A DNA stretch of 64,000 nucleotides. Origin: Apostichopus japonicus (Eukaryota; Echinodermata; Holothuroidea; Aspidochirotida; Stichopodidae). The DNA lies in assembly GCF_037975245.1 (NCBI RefSeq), contig NC_092574.1:18819713-18883712 (forward strand), read 5' to 3'. The first letter of the stretch is position 1; each line of letters begins with the position of its first letter. The position numbers and the translations under genes are program-made. The notes below the pieces were generated by a model. That model ran no database searches. It was not told the DNA's origin and was given only the letters and a program-made list of their open reading frames with translations. This document shows, piece after piece, positions 26,682 through 39,667 of this stretch.

Positions 26682-27777
26682 GTTTTTATGTAGGTCAAAT
26701 GTCATTTGTAGCCCAAGAGGTCAAATGTCATTTGTAGCCCAAGAAGCCAAATAGTGAGATACTGTACCTTGTGGACAAGATATCTCTAGAAGAAAAGTTT
26801 GGAAAGGTTTCAGTCTGCCAGTCAAATTAATTTTCTCTCTGGATACTAGACAATTTTAGTATTGTTAAGGCGATACGAAAGTGAGATAAGACCTAGGTCA
26901 TTTCAGTTCAAACCAACACTGAGCCCAAAGTCTTCTTCCTCTTCCAAAGGAATGGAAGGGAAGTTGACCATAAACAAGCTTTCATAATTGGCAAAAGGAT
27001 AAATCAATACTTACCTAAAATTGGCATATTATCTGTTGATCACACTGACAAATTAGCACAAAACAAAATGTGCAAAAAATCCTGGAATCAAGTAGTAATT
27101 TTTATGCCTGGTAAACAGAAGTTGGGTGCTACCCAGGTACTGTATGAAAATGCTATGATTGCAAACGTAAATGCACTTTTGCATTTCTGGTTCTGACAAA
27201 TAATTGTACAAGATATCTGCGTATGAACAAAAATGCCATCAACATATATTACACATGAATGCAACAGTCTTGTAGTTACATAATTTTATTGGTGTAAGAA
27301 GTAATTTCGAGGACTTCATGGTTCCAATTACTATAACCCGAGTGCTTACCAGTTTCCGACTATAGTTGTTCAGAAGCCGAGTACGTGCACTTTTTCATCA
27401 TTTGGCCAGCACTCAATGTTGTACAAAGTTGAAGAATGCATGAGCGCAATATATGTTAATAGTGGTGATTGGGAACGGTCCAAAAATGTGTTTATTTCAG
27501 TTGGTCCCCCCCCCCCTTTCATCCATTCATTAAGCATAAAACCCAAAGTTGGTATAGGTTTATATCTTATGTATAGAGCTCTATAGGGATTTAGAAATGT
27601 GTGTCTGAATACATGTGGGACACTCAGCATTCAAAATGTCAATCTGTATTGATCAAGATCTTGAGTCTCTAAGTTCAGTATTTGAGCAATTTTAGCTGTA
27701 GGAAGTGTATAGAAAGAAAATCCCTTAAAAACTTTGATAATGATAGCTTAAAAGTCGTTCTGATTGTTCTTTGATAG

Positions 27778-27796
27778 ATAACTGAGACCGGTTGTC
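27778..27796 (+). other. Putative acceptor junction and 5' leader just before the MGA start codon
   Basis: A pyrimidine-rich tract ends in TTCTTTGATAG (AG 27776-27777). An in-frame TAA (27779-27781) follows the AG immediately and blocks extension of the big frame upstream. So either the exon begins at 27778 as leader and translation starts at ATG 27797 (purine at -3), or a cryptic acceptor inside (for example CCTCAG at 27833 or 27836) joins an upstream coding exon. Confidence 0.45.
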
Positions 27797-30700
27797 ATGT
27801 ACTCCAGACCAAGTCGAAGGCACATTTCCTCAGCAGCACCATCCACTAGGAGATCAAAGCATGAGAATTCAGGTGCTTCATACCAGTCCACCCAACACCA
27901 GCAGCAATCAAGAAGGAGCCAGGAGTTTGCAATGTCTTCAAAGGGAAACAAGAAAAGTCATGAGAAGAAAACAACTTTTGACAAAGGAGGAGAAGAAGTG
28001 AAGGAACTGCCAATTGTTAGAGGACCTAAATCTGATTTGAGTTCTCTTCAATGGAGGCAGACATCAGCAAGACGATCACCAAAAGATGGAGCAGTTATGA
28101 AACAAACCCATTCAGATTCCAGTACAAGTGGGTCCAAAACAAAGACACGTACAAGGCAGATTCAGTTTGATGATGATGATGATGATGATGATGGTAGTAA
28201 TGCACTTGCAAGTGTGAATGAGAGGAAGCAGAGTGAAAGCAGCAAAAGTGGACCGTACAGCTTAGCAGCTCAGATCCATAAGGTCAAGGAGTCCATCAGT
28301 AGTAGTTCTCCAGAGGTGACAGCATCAGTGAGACGTAAGCGATTGTCTGCAAGGAAGTCCACCTCCGGAAGAAGTAACTTCTCTTTGCCACAAGAGACAA
28401 TATGTAGTAGCCCTGGAGGCTCTCATGTCAAAAGAGAAGAAGTCATAGCAGTTGATGATGAAGTCAGTTTTAAGCTGCCAGTAGAACAATCTACCAGAAA
28501 TGTTTCTAGTGACATTAAACAAAGGAGTCATGATGTATATCATGGACAAAAGGAAGAGAGGGGTAATATAGCACCATCAGATCAGCTCTCCTCTCTTAGG
28601 AGAAGGCATAAGAAGAATGTCTCACATCGAAAAGTGAAGGGAAGTAGCAGGTATCATACAACTGAAGTAAGAGAAAGTCAAACACTCTCGGGTGGTTTTG
28701 CTTCCACATCTGTAGAGTCGCCCTCATCTAATAAAGACAAAAATGTAGATAAACATAATAAGACAAACACTAGTTTGAGAACAAGTTATGAGGAAAGTGA
28801 AAAGACTACAACATCGATTGATGGAAAACACAAGTTTCAGTTTGTTACTTTGAATCAAACTCCAACAGATTTTCTGACATCTCCTGCATCACTTCCTCGT
28901 AGCAAGTATACCAGAAGTGCATTTTCAGGTAAAGCTCGATCAACATGCCAAGAATCAACTGGGTCACAGTCAGGAGAAGGTACTAGTATAAAAAATACTG
29001 ACATCAGCGGCAGCAAGTATGTCACTTATTCATCTAAGCTTTCAAAAGGCCAGAATATTAAGGAGGGATGGAAAATGATGAGTGTAAGGGATGGCTCCAG
29101 AAAAAAACCCAAAAGCCAACCTCAGAGGAAACATAAAAGTCAGATGCAAAGCTGGACCACAATTTCTGGGAACGACAGTGATGAGGAAGAAGATTCTAAT
29201 CTTGCATATGTCGATAATAAAAGAGACAAAGATTTTGTCCCAAAACGGTCTTTCCGATCCACAAAAGGTCCTAAAAAGGAGGTTCCAGAGATCTCAGGTA
29301 AGAATTCATCAGAGAGGAATATCTTTGATATGTTTCAGATACCTGCAAGGAATAATACCTCCACGCATCAGTCTAATACAAACACTGAACCTATTAAGTG
29401 CTGTATTGAAGCTTTAGGGTCAACACCATCAAGTGCCTTACATTTCAACGAAAGTATCAGTTCTTTACCTGAGTGTAGTCATGAAAGGATTCCTCTAGGT
29501 AAAACTTCAGTAACAGCAAGCATTGCTACTACTTCTGAAGAAGTCTCAGTTAAGGTTACAGATGTAGCAACCAATGATAGCTCAGATGGAGACAACATAT
29601 TTGACAAAATTGCCAATTTAAAGTCATGGACGCCTAACCCATCTGTCGGAGGTACATCAAATCTTTCAACATCTGGAAAAGAAACTACAAAAGATATAGT
29701 GGGTAAGAAGGAACCATCTTTATTAGGAAAAGAGGAAAAGGATTCAGGCAATTTTCCTCTGGATGAAAGTAAGGGACCATTGAATGACACAGTCGACTCT
29801 AATAATGAAGAATTGTATCAACAAACAGACATGTGCAAAGGCACTACAGCATCTGACAGTTACTCTGACAAGGAATCTGAGAGGTCAAATGATAACCAAG
29901 TAGTTTTAGCAGAATGTGATGATGAGATAATAGAAAAATATAATTCTCCCAAGTTACACAAAGAGCAGCTATCTCAAAAAGGTGATGAACAACAGGAAAA
30001 GAGAATTAGAGATGACTGTTCCTCTGTAGACGACCCAGAAAAAGGAAAGCCACAAAATGTTAATAGCGTTGTCTATACAAGTTTAAGGAGGGTGACTCGT
30101 TCAGTGAGAGGCCATTCGCCTGTAACTGCTAAGAATATCGATCTTGAAAAAGAAAATGATTTAGGTCACCCGATGTTCAAACAAGCACCCAAGGACAACA
30201 TTCCAAGTTCAGTCGGTGAGTCAAGTGACATAACAGTTTCTCAGGAAGAAGAGGGAGTAAGTATTGATGACAATAACCAAGAAGTGGCAACTGAGGTAAG
30301 AACAATATTGCAGGCTGTAGAAAGGAATGCAGAAGAGGATAATGAGGTCATTGAAACAGAGGGAGCTTCTGGTGGTATTGAAAGTGTAAGAGAGAAAGAT
30401 CCAACTAAACAGGAGGAAACAAGGAAAGCGGTGTTACCTATGGAAGAAACAGAATATGCAAAAGATGTCAATAAAGTTGATGAGAACATCGAGACAGTTA
30501 CAGCTACATCAGAAATTTCTAAGGCTAAGGAATGTAATATCGCACCAAGCACTAGTGGTTTTACACCCAGCTTAGAATTTGCAAAATCTTTGCAATCAAC
30601 CAACCTTAAAGTTGATCTAAAAGCCATAGACATGGATGATGCACAAGGAAAGCAGAGAGACACAGATAGAGTTGTTGAAAATGTTAACGAGGAGCAAGAA

Positions 30701-33700
30701 TATTTCGACAAAGAACATCACAACTTGCATAAGACGAAAACTGGAGGGGGAGAGGAATTTGACAAACTGGAAAAGCCAACATTCCTGGAGGAAGATGATG
30801 ATGATGATGATGATGATGATGGAAGGAATATCTTCTCTATATTTGAAAATCCACAGCATTGTGACCTTCCTAAAATGTCAAAAGAGGATTTCACAAATAA
30901 AACAGAAGATCCTGATAATGACATCTCTGTGAAGTTAGGAGATGAGCAGAAAGATGTGGAACAAAAGGAGAAGGTGGCTGAATTTGAAGACAGGGACGAG
31001 AGTCGGAGTATATTTCAAATATTTGAAACAAATGTAGGCAAGAACCAAGAGAACATCGACCTAGGTTCTTCAACAAGCCATCAAGATGAGAAAAGCAAAG
31101 AAAGAAAAGCTGCAAAATGCAGTTTGATCGTAAATGTGAAAAGACTAGAAATTAAGGAAAAGAAAACAGTGGAAGATGTAGAATTATTGAAAAAAAATGA
31201 TGGAGCACCAACTGATACCCAGGAAAAGTCTGATTTTAAGTCTGTCAGAAATGTTCAGCCCTCATGCGGATTCTCAGACCCGCAGAAAGTCCAGATGTCT
31301 GTCTCAAAAACTCCAGAAAACAAACAAGGCAGTCAACTTCAGGACACTAATCTTTATAAAGATCAATCAGAAAAGCTCTCAGCTTGTGTCTTAGAGGAAG
31401 GGATTTATGAAACCAAAATGGTAGAAGATGTGACAGTGTCAACTACCATTTGTGACTCAGGAAATGTATGCAAGGAAAATATGAATACCGCACACGTTCC
31501 TGAAGGTGATAGCAGAATTGAAGATCAGGGTCAATCAAAAGCAACTGAAACCTATGAACTGCATAATGATGATGGTAAACCACAGGATGACGGACGTACT
31601 AACAATGATGATGTTTGCCAACCTGGCGCTAAAGGGGTAACATATATTCCCTCTGTAAGTGGTTGGATCAGTGACGATCAGCCTCCAAATCTGCAACACA
31701 TTGATAGCATTTGTCCAGTTTTTAGTCAAAGTAAAGGCAGCAGCGATGAATCAGAATGCATGCCTATAATTGTGTCAGTTGCAAGTGTGGAATCTGGTGA
31801 TACTTTCAAAACTCCAGGCGAAGTCAGCCATAAGGAATCTCCAGGAAGCTTGGAAAAGGAAGGATTTGAATCCAAGCGCTCTGCTGAGGAATCTGAAATT
31901 TCTAGTCCAAATATTGTGCAATGTCAAGGTAGTGTTACTACTGATGTGCTTGTAGGATCATCAGCTGCTGCAGTTGGATATGATGAAGACAATATAGGTC
32001 AGAACCCCCCAATGGGTACAGCATCTGAATCGAATGGGAACTTTGGAGGAAGTGAAACAATAGCTGCCGAGGAAAGAGAAGTTGATGTAATAGATGGAAT
32101 ATCTTTTTTGTCATTTGCTTCCAAAGAGGATCTTATCAGATATACTGCCACTTCAAACAGGAAAGGAAAAGGCAAAAGGAAGTCCACCTCTGTGTTAGGT
32201 ATCACATGGGCAATGTCAAAGAGGAAGAGAAAGCTTCTCAAGAAATCACCAAAACCTCAGAAATTGAGCATCTTCCCTGGTAACCTGAAGGAGCAATCAC
32301 AAAAGCAAATTGAGGATTATCAGAACACCTTCTTACAAGATCTTAAACAACAGAAGAGAAAAGAGATTTTGCACCCTGCCCTGTTGAAAAGAGGTGTAAG
32401 TATAAAGAGAAGTCTTGACTGTGGTATACCACTTGTACTTGACTTGGAGCTTTTGGGTGTGAATCTTGACAAAGAAGATGGTCCACCCAAAAAGAAAAAG
32501 AAGAAGAAGAAACGTAAAAAGTCACACAAGTCTCATGATACGGTGTATGAAGTCTTATCTTCTGTAGTTAAGGAGGCTTCACCAAAACCCTCACTAAACA
32601 CTGATGATGATGATGACAAGGAAATTAGTTACTTTGATGATATCGATGACTTTGACCAAGAAACATTGGATACATATACAACTGAGAATTCAGATGATGA
32701 AACAGGGAATGACCTGAGGCAGGACATATTTGACCAAAGCAATAGATTAGCTGATGCAAGTGGCACAGACCTACAGAAAAGAAGCGACCAGTCAACAAGG
32801 ATTGAAGAACCCTTGCAAACACAAAGCTTAAGTACAATCGTCGAAGATACCTCTAAAAAAGATGGTCCTGTGTCAGGAATTTTAACCAATGAAAATGAGG
32901 TCTTCAAGCCATTTGAGAAGCCAGTCATTTCCCATACTGCTGCATTTCAAAGCTCAGAGTTAGATTTGTACCTTGATAAAGAGGTGAAGGAAAAAACAGG
33001 TACTCCAGGAACAAGAGATAAAGAGAAAAAGAAGTCATTATCAAGTAGACATATGAAAAGGTTGAACTCAGCTATTCAGGGAATTTCATTGTCTTCACTG
33101 TTTACAGGGAAAAGACCATCAGACAAGATACCAAGTTTTAGTAAGAAAGTAGCAGATCCGAACAAACTAAATGTGAGAAAAGAAGTGGCTGGCATTGATA
33201 CTATCTCAGAACAGAGAGCAATGGTCACCTCAGGCGGCAGTAAAACAAGGATAGGTAACACAATTTTGAGGAAGAGTACGGCTGGTGCAGCTCGCTTTCA
33301 CCGTGATCTCAAAGTTCGAGCTGCTGTTGATAAAAAGGACCATTTGGTAAGGAAAGGAGAAATACCACAACCCAAGGCCTCAAATTCTGATTTAAATTGG
33401 CAATCTGATAGAAGTTCAAAGCAGTCAACATTTCTGGATAGACTTGTTCATAATGTGAGACAAGCAACAGGGTCAGAAATGAAACCTAGCAGCAAACCAA
33501 AATCAGTAAAGTCATCATCAATGAAAGACCAGGATAGTACTGCCAAGATAGATAGACTTGTTCATAATGTGAGCCAAGCAACAGGGACGGAAATGGAAGC
33601 TAGCAGCAAACCAAAATTAGTAAAGTCAGCATTACTGAAAGACCAGGATAGTACTGCCAAGATAGATAGACTTGTTCATAATGTGAGACAAGCGACGGGG

Positions 33701-36700
33701 ACGGAAAAGGAAGCTAGCATCAAACCAAAATTAGTAAAGTCAGCATTACTGACAGACCAGGATAGCACTGCCAAGATAGATAGACTTGTTCAAAATGTGA
33801 GCCAAGCGACAGGGACGGAAATGGAAACAAGCAGCAAACCAAAATTAGCAAAGCCATCGTCACTGAAAGACCAGGATAGCACTGCCAAAAAATTGATAGT
33901 TGAAGCACAAAAAGTAGATAGATCTGACTACACCTCCCTTAAGATAGTCCAAAATCGGATCATTCATGTAAGTACAATGGAGAATATGCGAGTAGCATCA
34001 TCTGGATTTTTGCCAGTAAGAGATCCAACCTCGCCAAGTATAAAGAAACAGCTTACAAAAGTCGTTGAGAAAAAAGACGATGAACCTAGTAGTAGACCAC
34101 CTGTGCGTAAATCAAAGAGGAAACAGAGTTTTAAAGTTCCTTGTATCCCTGAAGAGGGGCCTCCCATGCTGAGGGATTATGATGCTCTACCTGGAATGCC
34201 GGCAAAGTGTGGCAGTGACTTCTGTCGATTGGGCTGTATTTGTGATAGTCTTAGCTGGAAAGCAGAAGAAGATTTGCAGCATTGTCGAAAACTGGAATGC
34301 ATGTTTGAATGCAGTTGCGAACGGTTCCCAAGCCTCCGTATACTAAGGGCAAGGAAAAGACCGGCCATATTTCGTGCAGACGGCATGGTATTTTACGACG
34401 AGACAGGTTTGATGTCAGACCATGACAACGGGAAAAAGAAGAGGTTAGACCCCAGTAGATCCAAAGAGAAGAGTTGTGAACCAGCCAAAGAAAGAGTTGT
34501 TGCAAAAGTTGCCAGTAAGCCAGTGCGGACTACTGCATTTTCCAAGGTCATCGAGAAGAAGAAGGAGGTTCCTATAAAAGAGACAAAGAATGTGATCACG
34601 AAACAGTTGAAGAAAGATCCAGGGTTCTCAAGGGGAAGAGTTTATATTGCCAAACATATCAGGTATGCAGCAAGGATGGAAGAACAGAAACAAGAAGACT
34701 TGAAGCGAGCAAAAAGTGCAGCTGAACAGGGTAGCAGTGGCAGTTCTGTGTCTCATGGGGAAGGTAGGTTGCCACCATTGAAGGTTGTTAGAACAAGTGC
34801 TGGATTTGCTGTTAAAACAACAGTGCCTGACGAAGAAACACAAGATGGTTTCAGGTTATTGAAAAGGGTAGACAGGATGATGTTAAATAACCAACAGTAT
34901 CGTAGGCGTAAAGCAGAGGTCTTGGCCTCAGAGCAAGCTGAAGAAGAAGACAATGTTGAAAAAATGAACATGGCGAAAAGGAATGAGACAGAAGCAACTT
35001 CAAAAGCAAGTAATGGTGAAGATGAACAGGGAGACAAGTCAGACACAAATGCAACAGTTCAAAGTGAAAAGGGAAGGAATCAGGATGATGGTAAAAACAC
35101 CATTGAAGAACTTGTTTGGAAATCAAGACGTAAAGATGCGGAGCAGGGAAAGCATATGACTTCAAATGTGAGCATTAAAAAACATTCCAATGCAGTAAAA
35201 CCACCATCAACTAAAGATCCAGCTGTGCAAACTAGCATCGTGGCACAGCCAAGTAAACCATTTGATAAAGTTGCCCAGAGCACTGAATTAGTAACTAATA
35301 ATATGACCAACCTGCAGTCAACTCCAGTCCCTGCGAAACAACTGTTGCTTTCTTTACCTGGAGTAGCTCAACATACATTTACACCAATTCTTCAACAAGG
35401 TTCAGTGAAAACTGGGATCAACCCACCAATCATTCTACAGCCTAACCTAATCCCAATTCTGCCTAAGTCAAATGTGACACCAATCCAGACTGTCTCTAAG
35501 ATGTTGGTTCAAAAGAGAAAGAATAAAAACCAAACACAGAGATCCTCTATTACTGGGAAATTGCTTCCCACAGGTCCGCAGGCAGAAGGTGTTAATAAGT
35601 CTGCTGTTCAAAATGCATCTGCTAGGAACTCTCAAGGTAACACAACCATTCATGGTCAACCAGTTATTTTGGTTCCTGCAGCTGCATCAGATGGTTCCAA
35701 AGCCAAGAACATCCAGGCCTTTTTGGTACATAATCCTGATGGAAAAGCTGTGTTGCTGGTTCCCACCCAGACACCAGACAAGAATCCTGAATTGGCAATT
35801 CCAGGCGTATCGGGTGCTGTGCCAAGGGCTGAGAACAGGAAAGCAACCTCAGTAAAGGAGTCTTTGAGTGCTCTTCGTCAACCACAAAGAGTTAAAAGGT
35901 TGTGTGATATTGCTGGTCATGCAACAAGTTTGGTTCACCTGAAGCAGAAGCATCCATTCAAGAATCTAAGGTCTGTCTTTGTACCAAACAATCATCCCTG
36001 CAACACCAATAGGGCATTTCATTTATTGGTAGATGTTTTTTCAAACTGCTCATGGGAGCAAGATGCTGCAAACTTGAATCAACCGATCTTTAACTTGGCG
36101 GCCAAGGCCGGCACTGTGCCACATCTGAAGATAGCAAAGTACACAGTGCAAAGAATTGGTTTCAAAAAGCACTCCCAGGCTGCAAGATGCATAAATGTAT
36201 CAAGCTCTGTGGCAGGAAATTGCAGAGAGAAAATAAGAATTATTGGTTTATTTGAATCTAAATTTTTCATAACAGATGGTAGAGAGCCACTGCTTCAAAT
36301 CACTGAACTTGCTCCTATACCATGTCAAAGCAAGGCAACAAAAGTTGATGCTCCTAATAAAGGAGAGCCTATAGGAACAGGTGAGAAAAGCCAACAGTCA
36401 GGTGTGGAAATACATGGAAGTGAAAGAAAATATGAGACTGAACTTAAGAGTGAAGCAGATGTTGGCAAGGAGAAAGCTATAGAAGGAAGGATTAAAGATC
36501 TGACAGCAAATGTTGAAGTTGTTCATACCATCGACGATAGCAGCGAGGAAGGAAACAGCAATTCACTAGAGTCTGTTGGTAGTCAACTTCAACCAGGGAA
36601 AGGTTCACAACCTCAGGATGACATATCAACTGGAGAAAATTTGAAATTACAACCTGCCTTAGTGTCCAGAGATTCAGAAAGTGCGGTGTGCAGAAGGGAT

Positions 36701-39667
36701 CAGACATTTTCAGAGAAAGATCTTGTCAAGTTATCTTCCCAGCCTTTGGGTGAATCTGCTGATGACAGAAGTATATCGGGCCCAGATAAAATAGAGATTG
36801 GCAACAATGAATCGGCACAAGGGATGAAATCCTTCAGAGCAGTTGAATCATTTCCAGCAACAAATGTATCGTTAGAAAAAAGAGATACCAGTGCTAATAA
36901 ATCTAAAGAGCAGCATGACCGCCACAGTTGTCATGATGAACAGGTGGCAACAACAACAACAACAAGCAGGCAAAAGGAAGATTGCAAAGTGGTTAGAAAT
37001 GATGATGCAAGAAGCCTTACTCCCGAACAATCTGTTGACCGTCCATGCATAACTGCTGATTCATCAGGTCAATCTTCAATGAGGGATACGTTTGCACCAG
37101 AAGGAAGGGCAAATGAAGGGAAGCCTCCTTCATCGCCCACTAAGAGTGATGGTCAGTGTAGTGAAGATCATACAGAAGTTTGCAGCAGTCCAGGTTTCAC
37201 ATTGGATGGTGATCGTGTGAGCATTTGTGATGATGGGGGAAACATGTTGCATTGTAGTGAAAAGGAATCAAACATTGAAACAGCGCAGAATTTGAATGAT
37301 GAAAAAGAAAAGGACACAGAGCTTGACACATTCCCCACTCCTGATATCGTAAATGTGCTGGTTACTAAGGAAGATGATCTTTGTTTGTCTTCCAGTTCAA
37401 CATCTCATAAAAGTCATTCAGAAGAAGTAGACCAGATCGAAGGTTCCAAAGAAGATGCTGTTAATGAGGATAAAGAAGATGCTGTTACTGAGGATCAAGA
37501 AGAAATTGTCAAAGAATTAATACAAAACCTAAATGTTGTTCGTAGCAAACAGAACGCCGGTCGAACTGGTGATTGTACACAAGGAGAAGAGCTTGCTGTG
37601 GCAACATCGAAAGATGATTCAGAGTTCGTAGTAACAAGTTCGAAACTCCAGACAACGAGAACAGGAGTTGAAGATGGTACTTGCCTGAACATCCAAGCAG
37701 AAAATGAGAACATTGACAAGAAATTATCATGCAAAGAAAGTACTTTATGGGAGGGAGACGACAAAGAACAGACAGAGAAACAAAATGAAGAATCGCAAGG
37801 AGATAATACAGTGGCAGTACCTCATGAGTCTGATATATCAGTAACTGATGGAAAATCTCTTTCACTGGAAACGGAAGAAATAGGTGAAAGCCTGCTTGTC
37901 AAAGAAGAAAATAGTAAAGGAGATAATGAACAAAAAGCAGATGAATTATTGATTGCTTCAACGGACAGCAAGCAAACAGAAGACCAAAATGCAGAACCAA
38001 AAGGAGACAGTGATTTTGTAAAACAGTTGGATGTGCCAGCAACTGGTGCAAAATCTCCATTGACTGATAAAACTGACGAAATAGACGGAGACCTCCCTGC
38101 GACGGATGGCATTGATGAAAAAGATGCAAAAGATGAAGAGTCCCGTTCATCAAGTGACCGTCATCAGCAGAGAGAAGAGCAGACTGATAGTTTAAAAGGA
38201 GAAGCTGATGCTGCGTTAGTATCCCAGACAGAGTCTGTTGTACCAGTGACTGATGCAGAGTCGCATTCAATCGATGAAACTATAGAAAATAAAGAGGACA
38301 ATTTGCCTGTCACAGAAGGAATTGATAAGAGTGATTATGAGGAACAAGAACAAGTGGCTAATGAATCAGCACTGACTTTAAATGATGGAGATGATAAGCA
38401 GGCAGAACACCAGACAGATGATGATGATGATGATGATAATGATGATGATGATGATGATGATGATAATAATGATTCTAAAAGAGAAGAAACGACTGCAACC
38501 AAATATGAGGATTCGAGTGTATCGGATGCAAAAGAGTCTGACCAAGACCCGTCACGGACACTCCATAATTTAGTGGAGAACTTGTCCAGCCGAGTAACAG
38601 ATACTAGTACAGTTGAAAAGGTGGCTGCTGAAGCCGGTGACAAAGAGCAACAACGACAGGAAACCGATGCTGAAAATGACACTTCAGAAGATGTCTCGTC
38701 AGAGGACGACGATGATGACACTTCATCTGACTCTGACAGTGATCTTGAAGAAGTAGAGTTTGTTCCAGAGAGGAAACCATTTTTCGTTGGGGCCACCACT
38801 TGCACTATACCTCTGTCCACTTTGGTAGAGAAAGCCTTTGCTGGGGAAAACTTGTTTACTGCTTGCTGGCCGGAGGGTTATTTAAATACATCAGAACAAT
38901 CAGGAGGCACCCCAAAGGCAAAGTTGTTTAAAAGTTCCTTCCTTAAAGGAAGCTTGTCTGGAAATGGTGCTGCATGGCCTCTTAAACCGAGAAGAAAGGA
39001 AGTGAAGTTTATGTCGCCTGATGCACTGTCTAGTTTGTTGGAGAAGAGACAAGTTCAGAGAGAAGCTGATAGAGAGAAGGCCAGAAAGTTGGCAAATTTA
39101 AGGAAAAAAATATCCTTCAGGAATCTTCCACCCTCACAGCGACTCCCAAAAAGAGATAAAGTCAGATCCTTGGAGTATTGTGTGGTTGAGAAGAAAGTAG
39201 TGGTATCAGACGAAGATATTGACATCCTTGCATTGGCCGACGACGACGATGATCTCTCATCTGACGAGGACAGCATCTACACCACTTCAAGCTACGAAGA
39301 TGAGCAACGATCGAAAAATGAAGCTCTTTTCAGAATAGCAGAGCTTGATATTCAGATCAAAATGGAGAATTTGGAAGGAGCCAGCAGGGATCAAGGCTGT
39401 AGCATGTCAGAACAGGGTGAGCTCTTATCACAAGATACTGACCAACCAAGTAGTGATGCAGAATCCGTAGACAGTACCGATGGTGGGAAGTCCTCAGATT
39501 CTCAGATTGGTGAGAGGCGGAGGAGCAAAGTAGACGACACGAATAAGAAAGTAGCAGAATTAGAGAAAGAACTGTATCGCAGTTCCCTCGCAAGATTTGG
39601 ATCTGATGATGAGGAGCAACAGTTTCTCTCTGGAGATGATGATAAGATTTCTGGAGGCAGGAGAGCG
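27797..39667 (+). CDS. MGA: MGA-like protein (MAX gene-associated), giant coding exon, 3957 codons
   Basis: In vertebrates MGA pairs with MAX, binds E-boxes and scaffolds the PRC1.6 repressor complex. This exon encodes most of the protein; the spliced product is about 4479 residues, longer than the roughly 3000 of human MGA. It is mostly disordered, Ser/Lys/Glu-rich, with D-runs from GAT repeats. Landmarks: IF-x-x-F-type acidic motifs at residues 507-1075; a K-rich block near 1564; four exact-length 38-aa repeats at 1881-2032. The MGA_dom-type cysteine cluster lies at 2138-2174 (CGSDFCRLGCICDSL, then HCRKLECMFECSCERF). A more ordered-looking segment of unknown function spans about 2691-2842. 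Degenerate repeats and long D/E tracts follow. The exon ends in phase 0 at GCG|GTAAGT (39668); reading through would add 34 codons before a stop. No T-box is visible. Family call rests on the cysteine cluster plus the downstream bHLHZip. Confidence 0.88.
33437..33892 (+). repeat. Four 114-bp tandem repeats within the MGA coding exon
   Basis: Units start at 33437, 33551, 33665 and 33779. Each encodes 38 residues beginning DRLVHNVRQATG or DRLVHNVSQATG and ending KDQDSTAK or TDQDSTAK. The length is identical in all four, so the frame is preserved. Nucleotide divergence is low, pointing to recent expansion. Confidence 0.95.

Larger units (their letters stand above)
13244..27777 (+). other. Putative first intron of the MGA-like gene, rich in mobile elements
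   Basis: About 14.5 kb without a supported coding exon. Mobile elements listed separately occupy 13854-14036, 16779-18425, 18808-19280, 22754-23926 and 25699-26681. The other stretches (14040-16770, 19290-22740, 23940-25690, 26690-27770) are AT-rich. They hold frequent TAGGCCTA and TACTGTA words but no gene I can support. A short direct duplication of TCAAATGTCATTTGTAGCCC lies at about 26695-26740. If the 13.1-kb promoter is not used by MGA, this is intergenic. Confidence 0.45.

Noticed and set aside
38335-38820. Minus-strand 161-codon Ser-rich open frame
   Set aside because: It is the shadow of the GAT/GAA-rich (Asp/Glu) coding sequence of the MGA exon on the opposite strand.
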